DNA of 64,000 nucleotides from Cinnamomum chago (taxonomy: Eukaryota; Streptophyta; Magnoliopsida; Laurales; Lauraceae). The stretch lies in the NCBI GenBank assembly GCA_038049695.1, contig CP142452.1:107207001-107271000 (forward strand). Reading direction: 5' to 3'. The translations under genes were made by a program, and so were the position numbers. Each line of letters begins with the position of its first letter. Position 1 is the first letter of the stretch. Under the pieces are notes generated by a model. The model made no database searches. It saw nothing but the letters and a program-made list of their open reading frames with translations, and was not told where the DNA came from. This document shows, one piece after another, positions 11,220 to 24,500 of this stretch.

Positions 11220-14200
11220 GCCAACCCTACCCCAACATAGTTGGAATAAGGCTTTGATGATGATCATTATGTGTTGTTCCCTATTTAGCAATGACTATCC
11301 TCTCCTATAGAAAAATGCAAGCACCTTATTACTATAAAGGGAATTTTTGGACTAGCCATTTACAATAAATCAAATCCATTAATTGGCCTTTGCCAATCGT
11401 CCAATTAAAGGCATCAATTGTACAGTCATTGGGAATAGTTTCTATTTTGAGCATCGATTTTATTATCTTAGATTCAAAGTCAATTATATATAACTAATTG
11501 TATTAACTCTTCCTAGATAGATGATCAACAATTTTACTGTTTAGGACATGGGTCAGTGGTAGAGTAGAAGGTATTCAGTACTGCAACCTTGTAGTATGCA
11601 AAATGGAGTATCCACTTTCATCTTTTTTTATCAATAGAAATTGTGTGTTTTTCCATTGGAAGTTGCTTTAAACTCAACTCATAGCCGTGAGTACCTTTAA
11701 ACTGACGAATTAAGAAATTTAACTTATCGGTTTTTTTTTTAATTTGTGAAAATTAGTTGAAGCGATGGTTAACATCAAAGCGACTTACAAAATATTGGAG
11801 AGAAACTGGATGGGTGATCCATGTTTACCAGAAATTTACAAATGGGAGGGCTTGACTTGCAACAACACCTATTCAGATGCCCCTGCAATCGTATCCTTGT
11901 GAGTTCTCCCTACATGGAAATAGCCAATGCAAAGACAATGGTTGTTAATGTTCATATGGCTTGATGAAAAGTCACATATTTGCCCCCACAGGAACCTTTC
12001 TTCTGCAGGATTGAAGGGAAAAATAGCTGCTTCTCTTGCCAATCTGAAGTCCATCCAGTCCTTGTAAGTTTTTATGTTAGCATAGATGGCCCCAGTTGAA
12101 GATTGAAGCCTTTGGATCATATTGCACGGTTCATTCTCTAATAGCACCATAATTTCAACCATCCGTCTCTCTCGTTGATGTCAAACCAGTTCATCATAAA
12201 CCTAGAGTCTCAATGTCTCATGTATTAATAAAGTCAAAGTATAACTTCATTGTTTACTAATGTATCCGCCACCCATTTAGGGACTTTAAATGAGACAATT
12301 TGCAATGTCCAACCAATCTAATTTTTGAAAAATAGTGAATCTTCTATTCTACCACTATTTTTATCTGATGGTTAGTAAATCCCTCAAGCATGCCACTTGT
12401 CCCAATATTGGAGAGCTGCAAAGGATCCAGACTTTCAATTGTTGAAGGTAGGATTTGGAGAGGTTCTCTCTCTCAGTTTTCCCATGGATATTTGGCATGT
12501 ATATTCTGGGTCACTTGGTCCCACAAGATATAAGGAGGGCTTTATGGGTTAACCATCTAGAAAGATCAAAGGAGGTTATTAGCCATCAAATGGAGAACTA
12601 ATAGATAAATTAGGGAAGTAGTTCCTGTTATACTAATCCATTCATTTGATGGATTTGGATCAGTTGTCAGCAATGTCCTATCAATAAATTAAGTTTTAAT
12701 GTACTTGGCTGATCCACAAACAATCATTTTATTTAATGAGCCCACAAATATGACTCATGTAAAGAGCTGGGCTCCTATAGTGCTTAATCTTGTAACTCTT
12801 TCCTTTCAGGGATTTGTCGTGGAATTACTTGACTGGACCCGTACCTAATTTTCTAGGGGAATTGCCATTCCTGTCATCCTTGTAAGTTGGAAGGGCATTT
12901 GATGAGTTTTTAAGTTTAAGCACCTGTATTCAATAGTATCTGTGGTTTGAAGCTTGCCACCATTTCAGGAATTTAAGTGGCAATCAACTCAGTGGATTAA
13001 TTCCTTCCAATTTGATAGAAAAATCCAAGAAAGGATCACTCAAGTTGAGGTATGGCGTCACCACAAATAACAGTGGACTTAGTTTCCACCAAGCTTTATT
13101 CTAATCTGTATCTATCGCAATGAGAAGAAGTACAGTTTGGAACATCTTCAAGGAAACTTGACAAGATATGCCATTGATGCAATGAGCACACTCAGTGTTT
13201 TCGACCCTGCTTAGAACAGGGACACAAAATCAAAGACTAAATTATAGTCAAGAGCAGATTCCAATTGAAACTTTTCATGCCTGCAAACTTGTTTTTTCTT
13301 TTTGTGACTTAGTCAAATATGATTACTAAGATGTTCGATCTTTTAATAACAGTCTCTATGGCAACCCAGATCTTTGTGTGCCTGGTTCATGCAGCAGGCA
13401 TTCTAACAAACGAAAGATTACTATTCTTATTGCGGCATCAATTGCGTCTGTAGTGATCCTGTTAATCTTGTTGATAATCCTAAGGAGATTCAAATGGCGA
13501 AAAGAAGGTAAGTATTCCATTGCGTGAGGACCTTCTAACATCTCTACAGATAAATCCTAATGTAGGCAGACTAATTGTTGTTTTGTTGGTGAATCAAGAT
13601 CTTAAATCAGGGAGAACAATGATTTTCAAAACCCGCCTTAATCTGCCAATCATAGGTGTAAAATGAACTTGGAGAAACAATGTCAATGGTCCACATTTAG
13701 AAGACAAGTACCCAGGCTGTCTATGGCCCATATGTTGTTGCTTTGGATTCACTGAATTAGCCAATGGACTTAGAGAGAGTAGTAGTAAAGTCATCAATAA
13801 ATTGTCGGAAAAAAAAAAAAAAAAAGACAGAGAGAAGAAAAGCTTAAGAGTAGAATGAGTTAAGAGAGAGCTCTCCACTCTTAACCGTAGCCATTGAAAA
13901 TTCAATTTACGCCATTATGCGCCCGATTGACAAGTCGCAGATTCAATCTATGCCGTCATGATATCTAATTGACTCCCATTGCAACAGACATTGTCAAAAT
14001 CCCCAATCCAGCCCATATATTCTCTTATTTTGCAATTTCTATGAATCACAATCTTCGCGACTCTTCCAAATAAAAAATTCACAAGCTAGAGTCTTTCTCT
14101 TGGCACCTTAAACCCGCGTGGGGCAGAGCGTGCACTTACTACGTGGTAGGTGGCGGTAACTATTTAGAGATATCTATTATATATAAAAAAATTAATAAAG

Positions 14201-16825
14201 AAGAACACTACTTAAAAGAGCCATTTGTAGTGAGCCCCATGCGACTACAGTAATTGATTGTTAAAACTAATTGCCAAGTTGGCGTGCTAAGAAGTATGAA
14301 CATTTTTGTGCCGATCCTGTTGTCAAACCCAACAAAGCTGGGATTTGTCTTCTTCTGAGAAACGACGGTTCACGTATGCTGAAGTCATTGCCATGACCAA
14401 CAATTTCACGAGGACCATTGGCAAAGGAGGGTTTGGGACCGTTTACCATGGCCAGATGCCAGATGGCACTCAAGTTGCAGTGAAGATGCTCTCTCTACAG
14501 TCGGTCAAGTTGCTCTCTCACAAGTGTCAAGGCTCTGATGAATTTCACAACGAGGTTAGACTAAACTATTGTTATATATACGAATGATGTGACCATTGCA
14601 CAGTTGGGTGGGGCCTTTGTTTAATCTTGGCCATCAGTTGTAAGGATGAGAAGAGGATACCCCAACATGAAATGTCCATGGGTAATGGGACTCAAGCAGC
14701 ACGATGGAGGTAGCCAACAGACTATTCTTCGAGCCAAAATGGCTTAAGGATAGAGATCCTTATGGATCAAGATGTCTTGGTCTCACACCACAGACAAGAA
14801 TACTTTTCAAAGAAGAGAAATCAACTAATCTTAAGAGGTTGGCTGAGTGGTCCGGACTATGGCTCCTCCCTCTTAAGGTGCTAAATGTCTTGGTATTGAC
14901 CCCCAGTTCCCCCCTCTTCAAGAACCAAAGGTTGTGTTTACTTGTGCGACCCCTTGGAGGCATAAGGGTTTTACCCAGCTTCTCTCTAGGACCAAAGGGA
15001 TTAGTCAAGTTCAAAGGATTAGGAACCTCTTCTAATTCTTATTCAATTCAATGTCCCTTGGAGAAGATTACATCTCCTTATATAGATAATAAATAAATAT
15101 TCTATCCTAGCCTATTAACCAAAGCTAAGGAAACACTACACATAGCATAGGACGGTGCAGCGTAGGGCGGTACTGATTTCTTCCTTTAGGAGTCAGTTTG
15201 ATCAGCTGGAAATGTGGACTTCCAGTTTGAAAGATCAAGCTGGAATGGGCTTGAGAGGGGGCCCAATAGTCTGGCCCTGCATCAGGGACCCATAACTTGA
15301 ACAACAATGTGTTTTGTTCGATGTAAGACTGATGAATGCATAGGAACAATCCATTAGTGTTAGTCATTGGGAGAGTGACGCATACTATAAGGCTTGCAAA
15401 TGTATTGCAGGTTCAGCTCTTGACGAGAGTTCATCATAGAAACTTGGTCCCTTTTATTGGCTACTGTCAAGAAGGCGACGGCACAGTGCTCATATACGAG
15501 TACATGGCTCAAGGAAACTTAGGAAGTCATCTATTAGGTACCCTCTTCCTTCAGCTTCTTATCCTCTCTCCTGCTTCTAGTGAAGTTAATATATGTAATG
15601 AATGATACTGTGGAAATATTACAGGCACAAACGGCTGTACAAAAGCTCTGAATTGGGACCAGCGACTACGGATAGCGTTGGATATTGCACAAGGTTAACA
15701 TGACTCTGTTCTTTTTGTTTTCGTTATTTCAAGTTATCTTTTGTACTATTGTGTTCAACGGTCGGTTTGAGTTTTTTTTATGTAGGATTGGAGTATTTGC
15801 ATACTGGTTGCAAACCATCCATAATTCACAGAGATATGAAGACGACAAACATCCTATTGAATGAAAGATTTGAGGCCAAGATAGGGGACTTTGGGTTGTC
15901 CAAGGTTTTCTTTAATGATGATGAGCAAACTCACATTTCAACATTAGTCAAGGGAACCCCTGGGTACCTGGATCCAGAGTACGTTCTCAGTCACTTGCAA
16001 ATGAATTTGCTTTCATTTGCCTTTCAAGAGAAACTTTGTTGATCTCTTTTTAGGCCATGAGTTTGTGCATGGTAGGCCAATCATATTTCATACCATTCAT
16101 CTCAAAGGACTAACCATAGACAGAACGTGACCCCCAAAGATATAAAAAATTATTTTGAGGGATTAGATGAATGTAAACTATTTTGTCCTCTTTTTGAGGG
16201 ATTAGATGACACCACGGGAAGATATTTTCGGTTACGGTTAGTGGGACCCATGGGATGAACAGCATGCATTGTTAAACACTGGGTCTGCCGTGATGTTGAG
16301 GATTCTATAATTCCTCCTGGTTTAGAAGACCTTGTTGCTTAGTCATCATTATCAAGACCTCTTCCATGTATAATTTGTTCACAATTAAGTAGCTTATGTA
16401 AGAATGTTTTTCTTTGTAGGTACTTCCATTCCAACACCTTGACTCAGAAAAGCGACGTCTATGGCTTTGGAGTTGTCCTGTTAGAGATGATCACAGGCCA
16501 GCCCCCTATTATCCGTTGTAGTACAAATTATGAGAAGAGGAACCTAGTCGATTGGGCAAGGCCTATAATTGCAACAACAGACATACAAGCTGTTCTGGAC
16601 CCAAGGTTGGAAGGTGACTATGATGCTAATTCCCTTTCAAAAGTAGCAGAAATTGCGCTGGCGTGCACGTCACCAAGATCGATAGAGCGGCCGACCATGA
16701 CCGACATTGTAGCCGAGTTAAAGGATTGTCCAGGAACTGAGACAACTGTTGAAATAAACTGCAGCCCGGAGATCGGACAAGTGGGAACGATGTCCAGCTA
16801 TTCTTCCATACTTTTTCCCAGGTAG

Positions 16826-18497
16826 TGGGACTTGGCGTCACATGCAGTTCCAGTTCCAGGTGAAGAAATGATTTTTAAATGCTCCCTTAGATGGCTTTGG
16901 TTCAGTAAAACATTTTTAAAGTTAAATAGTCATATCTCATACCACAAGGGTTGACCTGACTTTCTCAACATAAAAAAGGGTTGAACTGACTGAGAAAATT
17001 ATAAGTTAATTGGTCCGTGGATATGCATCTTTTAGTATCTCGGGTACTATTTTTTGATGACCCAGAATCTTTCCTAATTCCTAGAGGTGTTACTCTGATA
17101 GATGATGATCCGGGCTGTCTAATAACAGATCAATCTAGATCCTCTATTCAGCTAGTTACTCAATTAACAAAGCTCAATCCCACAGAACAATTCCAGTCAT
17201 TGATGTAAGGTCTCATATTGGATGGCTAGCTAAAAGAACCGATAGGAACTTAATTTTGGTTGATGTCTTTCTTTGTGACTCCCCTTTTTCTTCTTTCTTG
17301 GTGGGTCCACATCCGATGTATAAGGTCCTTTGTAGGATCAATCTCACTGAAGTCTTACATGCATAGTCATAATTAACCCAATTAATTAAGTACATTGATT
17401 TGCGTCTTCTAATAAAATTTACACAAGCCAACTCTCATTTTACTGCTATGAGAAGATAGCACGTTAAGTAATCAAGAAGCAGCTACATTTTGCCCAATTT
17501 AGTGATCATCTTTACGGATCATCAAATTCTAAAGAAATCACCCTCAGCTCGTAAGGTCGTTGAAGAGTGCATGAGAGTTTTCTGCTAATAAAAGCAAGAT
17601 GCATGTGAAGGAAATTCTAAACGAATATGCAGCTGTGTAGAGATACATATCGTGTGCACGGGCATTCTTATTGACTTCAATTTAATATTTATAAGAATGT
17701 CGGGACTATGTTGCACATCAAGGTAGCTAGAATAAAGTAAATATGATAATTGAGATCTGAAAGTAGCTAGAAGTTGTGCAACTAATAATAATAATAATAA
17801 TAATAATAAGAGCTTTAAGAATCCAACGATGAAAGTCTCCAAAACTCAACAAAGTACCGAAGTGGGAGAGCTTAAAATACCAAAAATGAAAATCTAAGAA
17901 TAGAACAATGTATAATTCAACCGGACAATAGATCCAAAAGAATTGAATTCATATGGATAAGGGCAGATCAAGTACATCCATGTAGGGGTGGTTAGACCCA
18001 TTAAACCTCGGTTCGCTTCTAAAACCATAATGAAAATTTTAGTTTTGCTTCGAAAACTCATGAAAATTCTATGTCTGTCCCCAAAACCCACATGAAAATT
18101 TTGGATTTGCTCCTAAAACCCAATTGCATATTTAAATCTACAACTCTCAAATGAAAATTTTGGGTCCGCCGGTTTGGAGAATCAATGCCAAAAAGGAACG
18201 GGACGTATACAGGACGCACTGTGAATTGTAGAAACCTACATCAATCTCACCCCAAAGCCCGAACAACTAGTTTAACACCCCCACCTATGATCAACTCAAA
18301 CCCACTCACATAGACATTCCCAATCATCCCTTTAAGTGACGCTTGTCCCAACATAATTGGAATTAGTTCTTTACTTAATTTCAAGGTTATCTCTTGAGAA
18401 GATATTTATTAAATGATATGATGTGGAAATCCTCTCAGCTTGGCCGTTCTAATAGTCCCATAATTATTTGGGCTACAATCCCTGAGTCCAACACAGA
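16826..18497. other. Region between copies A and the 2.5-kb insertion
   Basis: This is the 3' flank of copy A. It holds no convincing gene. Frames at 17,017-17,208 and 17,585-17,842 have no recognisable motif. An (AAT)n run lies at about 17,784-17,811. At 18,020-18,170 the phrase 'aaaaccca...atgaaaatttt' recurs three or four times at roughly 40-50 bp. From about 18,360 the sequence is the duplicated upstream segment of the kinase unit. Confidence 0.5.
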
Positions 18498-18506
18498 AAA
18501 AGTCTT

Positions 18507-21030
18507 GGGTGATTCTAAATACACCCACCCTATTTACCATATAAACCCACTCTACCCTATATGGCATTTTCGGTTAGCGCACCGGACAAGACAGTACGTA
18601 TGTAAAGATCTTTCCTTCCTCATTCCTCATGTTTGGCGTGCACCCCTATTCATATACCCACTCTACCCTATTTGCCTCGAGAGTCATGCCAAGAGAGAAC
18701 TCAGGTAGGCTAGGTGGACCCGACCCATGACCAACCTGGCTGCTGTACTGCTGATGCAAGGTGGGTACAGTCAATGGTCAGCTATGAACTTTTACCATCC
18801 ATAACTCGTTCATCTGGATTCCGATCGACAAGCAGTTTGGTTCTGCGGAATCGTGGTGACGAGCACTACTCAGTAGCGTTGACAAATTTGAGATCCAATG
18901 GTCATAATTTTTTTGGACCAGATGCAGTCATCTTTGACACTTGAAATTTATTGCGTGATATTTTGGGTCATGTGAGCTCTGATGGACAATCCGTTTGCGT
19001 CTGCGGTGAATTATGTTTTTTTTTATTAAAAAAATGTCTCTTAATTATTATATAAAGTTGTAGCTTAACTGATTGGGTTTTGAGTTTGTTACTAAAAGGA
19101 CTAATTTTTTCCTAAATTATGGCCTCTCATTCACAATATAGAGGATAATGGTGTATGAATCCACTGACTCACCAAATTCTAGTGATAGTGTAGAATTTAT
19201 TTTTTAATAAAGAAGAAGATAAAAGGTCTGTAAGGTGTTTATCTCCGAAAATTCATCATCCATCCTACTAGATTTAGGTACAATATTGACTTTTATTGGG
19301 GATGAGTTTCTTTGTATAGTAATTTGAATTCATAAAAAAGGATTGTTAGAGAGGATTGATATGCAATGACGTTAAAAAGGTGGGAGCAAACCCAGAAAAT
19401 TCTCTTTTGGGGGTGTAAGAAAAAAATTATTGGGAAGGGGCAAATGTTAAAAAAAACATATTAATTTTTATAATTTGTAAGGTTTTATTTTTTATTTTTT
19501 TATTTTGCACTTTGGGTGGGGGCTTTAGCACCCAAACCCTTGAACTTGGTTCCGCCCCTGCAGAGTGATGCTTGGGTGTTGGTTTTTCATCTCATATTCA
19601 TCAAAAGTGAAGATTCTTTGACGACTGCTTAAAATCTTTAACCTTATTTGTTTAATGTTAATCCATTTAGAAATACAATACTTATAATTTTTAGAAACCT
19701 AATTCCATGCAAACAAGGTGGCCCTCAGTAGAATTAATGACACTGATTTTTGGTCTGACAAATAATCTATTGACTTGGCCTTGGTTCCAAGGTTACTTAG
19801 GCCTGGCAAGCTCATAAATAATCAATGCAACTTATATTCATTACAGGTGTTCATGGCCAGGTTAGACCGGCCTAAGGTATATCCACACCAGGCCCAACTT
19901 TAGAAGCATAGGCTTGTGTCCAGCCCAAGCCTATGGATTTAGTCAATCTGGTCAAGCATAATTAGCCCATTTTTTTCAGTTGTAGGGGCTTTCTATTTGA
20001 CAAGTTATCACTAAATTGGAAGTACTCTTTATCAAAGCCAGGCCATGCTGGGCTTTCTATCACTTAATCCAACCAACCCAAATATTAAATTGGCTCGGTT
20101 CATGTCCAATACCCCGCCAAAGTGGGTTGGGCCAGGATCAGGCCATGTGGGCTGGGCCATGAGCACCCCTAATATTTGTCAACCTGGGTGCTATGATGTG
20201 CACCATGAAAGAATTCTCTTCAACTTGGCTGGGCCATGGAAGCTTTATCTTCAACTTTATAGAAATCCTTCACGCATGCAAACAGACTTGAGATAGAAAG
20301 AGAGACTCAGCCACAGCCACAAGCCCAAATCTCCCAAGCTCTTCTTCAAACATCTCACACTCAAGTAACCCCCGGAGCCGGTTACTCTTCCCCGCATTGC
20401 AAAATCAATCAATTCATAGACCAGAACTCCTGAATTGAATGAAATTTCAGCTACAATGATTCCTCCTCCATCACATTCAATAACATCAGTGATTAGCTTG
20501 TTCAACACAGCAGAGAAGGTCCACCATTCAGCTAAGATTAAAGATCCCAATTTCATATATCTTTCAGAATATATCATAAAACCTAAGCCTTTTGCAAGAG
20601 ATGAAAGGAGAAAAAAATCACCCTTTTTCTTGAACCACTGGATCGCTTTCTTTTTGATGCCATTGCGTAGATTTGCTCACAAGAATTTTGCAGAACCAAA
20701 CCGTTCATCAATTGGAGTTCGGATGCTTAAGATATCGCATCACAAAGTTTTTACCGTTGAAGATCACTCTCCCTACGTTGGCCGTACGGTCTTTGTGTCA
20801 TTGCTGACGTCACACGTCGTTGCCACCTATATCACCCGTGCGTAAGGCTGCAACAGTTGGGCTGGGTCCGGATTAGAATCGGATCGGATTAGGTCTGATC
20901 TAATCCACCTGCACTAAAAAAAAATCATTTGATCTCTTCTCTCGCACGTGCCCTGAGGAGACGGATGTGACACGTTTTGCCAGCAAGCGTGATGATGTAA
21001 CACTGAAGGAGGGACCAAATGTTAACACCC
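18507..21030. mobile_element. 2.5-kb MULE-like insertion upstream of copy B
   Basis: The nine bases AAAAGTCTT occur at 18,498-18,506 and 21,031-21,039. Without the insert the flanks join into the continuous sequence seen upstream of copy A near 1,765. The ends GGGTGATTCT and ...AACACCC give a short inverted terminal match (GGGTG). A 9-bp duplication is typical of Mutator-like elements. No transposase is visible. A minus-strand frame at 20,257-20,577 and a plus-strand frame at 20,435-20,845 could be captured gene fragments, but I cannot identify them. A smaller inverted-repeat element seems to lie inside (19,845-20,170). Confidence 0.6.
19845..20170. mobile_element. Possible small inverted-repeat element rich in GGCC
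   Basis: The left end 'aggtgttcatggccagg' is roughly the reverse complement of the right end 'ctgggccatgagcacccct'. The interior repeats 'ggcccagcc'-like words. I could not find a clean target duplication, so the boundaries are approximate. Confidence 0.35.
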
Positions 21031-21285
21031 AAAAGTCTTTAGTTTTGTGTTCCACACAAAATAGAATCACCTAAAATATAAAATATGAGGGAATACTACA
21101 TGATGCCATACTCGCGCTGTACAGTAGTCCATGGGGCCAACCTATAAACTAACGTATTGAACAAGTCGGTGGACCTATGACCCGGCCAAAGGTGGCTGAA
21201 CCATCTCAATCTCAATAAATGGTAACATGGACTGATGGAGCCTCTGTTTTGACATTTTATTCCGGTGGTCCTCTCACTCTCCGAA

Positions 21286-21288
<3 letters not shown>

Positions 21289-21316
<28 letters not shown>
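21289..21316. repeat. (TA)n microsatellite upstream of copy B
   Basis: About 28 bp of alternating TA lies where copy A has its TATA-containing segment. It is followed by roughly 200 bp absent from copy A. Two further (TA)n runs, near 22,107-22,133 and 22,218-22,241 in intron 1, sit next to a repeated 'gtggggatgaaaatcccac' phrase. Confidence 0.8.
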
Positions 21317-21319
<3 letters not shown>

Positions 21320-21445
21320 GAAAGCTTCGAGTGGATCCATCCCTCACTATAGGGTGAGAGATACTTTTATAAATAAAAATTTTCGAATATAAAAAGAGGA
21401 TTTTAAGTACATAAGGTGAAATACAAAAGTACTTAAACATTTCCC

Positions 21446-21455
21446 TATATAAAAA
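21446..21455 (+). promoter_or_regulatory. Candidate TATA box of kinase copy B
   Basis: 'tatataaaaa' lies about 110 bases upstream of the start codon at 21,561. It sits in sequence that copy A lacks, so B may use a core promoter that A does not have. Inferred from motif and spacing only. Confidence 0.45.
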
Positions 21456-21560
21456 CCTATCCATCGTCCAGCGTATTTAAATGCTTAGCAGGCAGCGGAA
21501 GAGCAAAGTGCTTGCTTATGTTTCAGTAGTTTAGACTTCTTTTTAGAGAGAGAGGGAGAT

Positions 21561-24500
21561 ATGGGTTTTACATGGTTTTCCATTCTCATCAGTTCCCTGG
21601 CTCTTGCTGTGTCTGTTCAAGGCCAACCAGGTTTGCAATCTTATGCAACTTGATCCCATATTATTTATATTTAACTTTTGCCCGCAATAACTTTTTCAAC
21701 AGATTATGTTAGTCCGGATTCCTTAAATAAGTGGAAAAAAATTCTAGATCTCTCACCTAGTACAAGACTAGAGATTCGTTTTAACCAATTTTGATTTTAA
21801 ATAAGTAAGCTATATTTATACTAAAAAAAAAAGAAAAGTGAGCTGTACTATAGTTTCTTAGCTATCTTGTGAGTCCAAAGTCCCTCCTTCGGGGGATCTG
21901 AATTCTGAACTTTGAGAAACCTATATCCTCTTTGAATTTGAGGCAGGTTCCCTTATTCTCACTGAAGTTGTTTTCCTTTATTTGGAACTTATGTTTTACT
22001 CATACGGAAATCTATATGGAAGTCATGCAGAATTTTGGCTTTACGTCTTTAAATCAAGAAGGTCCTGTTTTGAGGACAGACTCTGGGGATGAAAATCCGA
22101 CGCTGCCTTATATATATATATATATATATATATAAAATCCTGTTTTGAGGACAGACAGTGGGGATGAAAATCCCATCTCAAACAGTGGGGATGAAAATCC
22201 CACGCTGCCTTTTATTTATATATATATATATATATATATAAATTCCCGTAAGTGAAATTTATGTTAACTAACTCGACCCTGCATAATTTGCACTTATGAA
22301 GTTACTAGGAATTGACTCAGTTTGCCTGTAACATTATAGATAGCTGATCATATGTGGTACAACATGTGTAGAGCCCTTCTTGGCAAGCCTCCTTTTTTTT
22401 TTGGGTAAAATCTTGGCAAGCCTGTTAACATAACCGATAGCTGATCATATGTGGTACAACATGTGTAGAGAGCCCTTCTAGATGGGGAATTGAAAAGGTC
22501 TCATTACACATAAAGGCCAGCTAAAAAATTAGCCCCGTTAGAATATCCTAAACTTTGCCATAATTTTTTGGGATCTAGATCTCCTATTTGGACCAATCAA
22601 GGGATGCTACATGGAAAGAGGATTTTTTTAGGAGATGGAATGTGACATCTCAACCCCATGTGACACCCCTGATTGGACCAAACAGGCGATCCGTTTCCCT
22701 TTTTTGGAATTTAATCCTCAATCACTAATGATTGTAAAATTTGGCATCTTGCCAAATCACAAGGGGAAGTGTGTATGATGACGGTGAACTAATCAAAAGT
22801 GGGCACTATAGAACTCCAGAAATTTCGCTATGTACCAACAGAAAGGAAAAACAAAAAGTGACATGATAAGTAAATGAAATCTATGAAAAATCACGGCACC
22901 AAACTAGATAATAAAATAAAGCTTGAAAAACGATTCTTGATGGCATGGAAGTGCCTTGCCAGAAACCAACCTAATAATGCCTATTCACAATTTAGAATCA
23001 AAGCCTCTGGGACTCATAAGGTGGAATTTTTTTTTTTGAGTAAAAGTTAATGTGGATTAAGTTTCCTTAGCTAATCATTTATAAGAAAATCTCGAGCCAT
23101 CGATAGAGGTAACATATGGGCTGAAATCAGATTACAAAGTCTCTTAATTTTCTGATCCAATCGGTTTCTTTTATTTTTTTTAACCCTAGTCAGTTGGGCT
23201 GGACCCCATGAGAGAACCTACACTTGTAGGGAGAGAGAAGACGACACTGCACACAAAGGGAGGGATCACACGTACATGTGAGGAGAGGGCACCCGCACTC
23301 ATTGGGAATGGGGAGGGAAGACTCACCCATGCAAAGAGAGGACACCACACTCATGGGGAATGGGAAGGGAAGACTCACTCGTGTAACGAGAGGAGAGGAT
23401 TAGGGATTCATATGGTTGAGAGGTGGTGTTGCCAACCAACTAGGCAACCCCTAGTTCTCTCTAGCCCAGCCCATTGACTCCTCTAAGCGTGAATAATTGG
23501 GAGGCGGCATGCACACTTGCAGAAGCCCTTGGTGATCAAGGAACTTAATCTTGTTAGCTTTTGTTTTTTTATAAATTAGAAAAGGAAACATGTCCTTTTA
23601 GATTTCCTTTTCATATATATTTTAGTGCAAGTGGTGATGTGGAATTTATTTCAATTCAATAATAACTGCAAGTGCACAGTTGTCTTGTTGAGACACTGGC
23701 AATTACAAGTACTCGAATCCACATCGAGCACTTTTAAAATTTAATTAAAAATCTGATTTTAAAAAAATAATTAAAAAGTAATGCATATGAATAAAAAATT
23801 TGCAACGTTTAAAACTAAAGTGTAGAAATACAATAATAATGATAATATATCAAAATATAAAAAAATTCATCAAGTTCTCTTTTCATCATCCAACCTCCAT
23901 CCAGTTAAATAACCCCCCGGTGTCGATTGTGGTCTCTGTTGACCCACACTTGTAACAAAATTGGAACAATTGTCCTGCAGTACACGATACAACTCAAGTA
24001 GGCCAGTTTCAGGCCAATAGGATATGACAGCGCTGATGATTAATTTTTATTAGCTACTATCGCAATAATTAACAATTTAATCTTCGTCACTTCGTGCTCA
24101 TTTATATATTTAAAATATATTTATCTTCATCATCATAGCTTGTGGCTTTATTTAAAACATAGATGGCGAAAACATTACCTAAACCTTATGGATATATACT
24201 TGAAGGGAACTGATAAATGACAAATGGCATGTTTTAAATAGGATCACATGAAAAAACAGACCAATTTCAAGCCAATGGTTATGGCAATGCATGCTCATTT
24301 TCTTAGGATTACCATAACAGTACCAAGTTAATCTTTTGCTCTTATTCTAATCTTTAATTATTTTCCTGCAGGTTTCATCAGCATAGATTGTGGCATAGCA
24401 AATGACTTCACCTATATAGAACAAAACAACATGACCTATATGTCAGATTCCCAATTTATTGAGACGGGTGTAAACGAAAATGTTAGAATCACTCAGAGTA

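Larger units (their letters stand above)
5656..16825 (+). pseudogene. Malectin/LRR receptor-like kinase, copy A (inactivated)
   Basis: All 13 exons of the intact copy B can be traced: 5656-5725, 9168-9692, 10334-10806, 11757-11898, 11992-12063, 12810-12881, 12969-13049, 13353-13507, 14314-14554, 15411-15537, 15625-15693, 15786-15978, 16420-16825. They encode a signal peptide, a malectin-like region, three LRRs, a membrane helix and a kinase with GKGGFG, VAVK, HRD and DFG. Three lesions break it. One T is lost near 9,335 (AGCTCCCG against AGCTTCCCG in copy B), leading to a stop at 9,365. The exon 9 acceptor reads CG at 14,312-14,313 where copy C has AG. One base is lost near 14,340 in exon 9. 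An in-frame loss of eight codons also removes most of the ELRxLNNS(M/L)Y motif. The other junctions are canonical. It is the likely parent or sister of fragment C, which shares its exon 9 wording. Confidence 0.88.

Noticed and set aside
14704-15096. 130-residue frame in intron 9 of copy A as an extra exon
   Set aside because: The matching region of fragment C is interrupted and not open; the kinase reads correctly by splicing exon 9 to exon 10.
17017-17208. Short frame downstream of copy A
   Set aside because: 63 residues, no motif, no counterpart in a duplicated position.
23208-23477. 89-residue frame in intron 1 of copy B
   Set aside because: It results from a tandem duplication inside the intron; copy A has no equivalent open frame on the plus strand.
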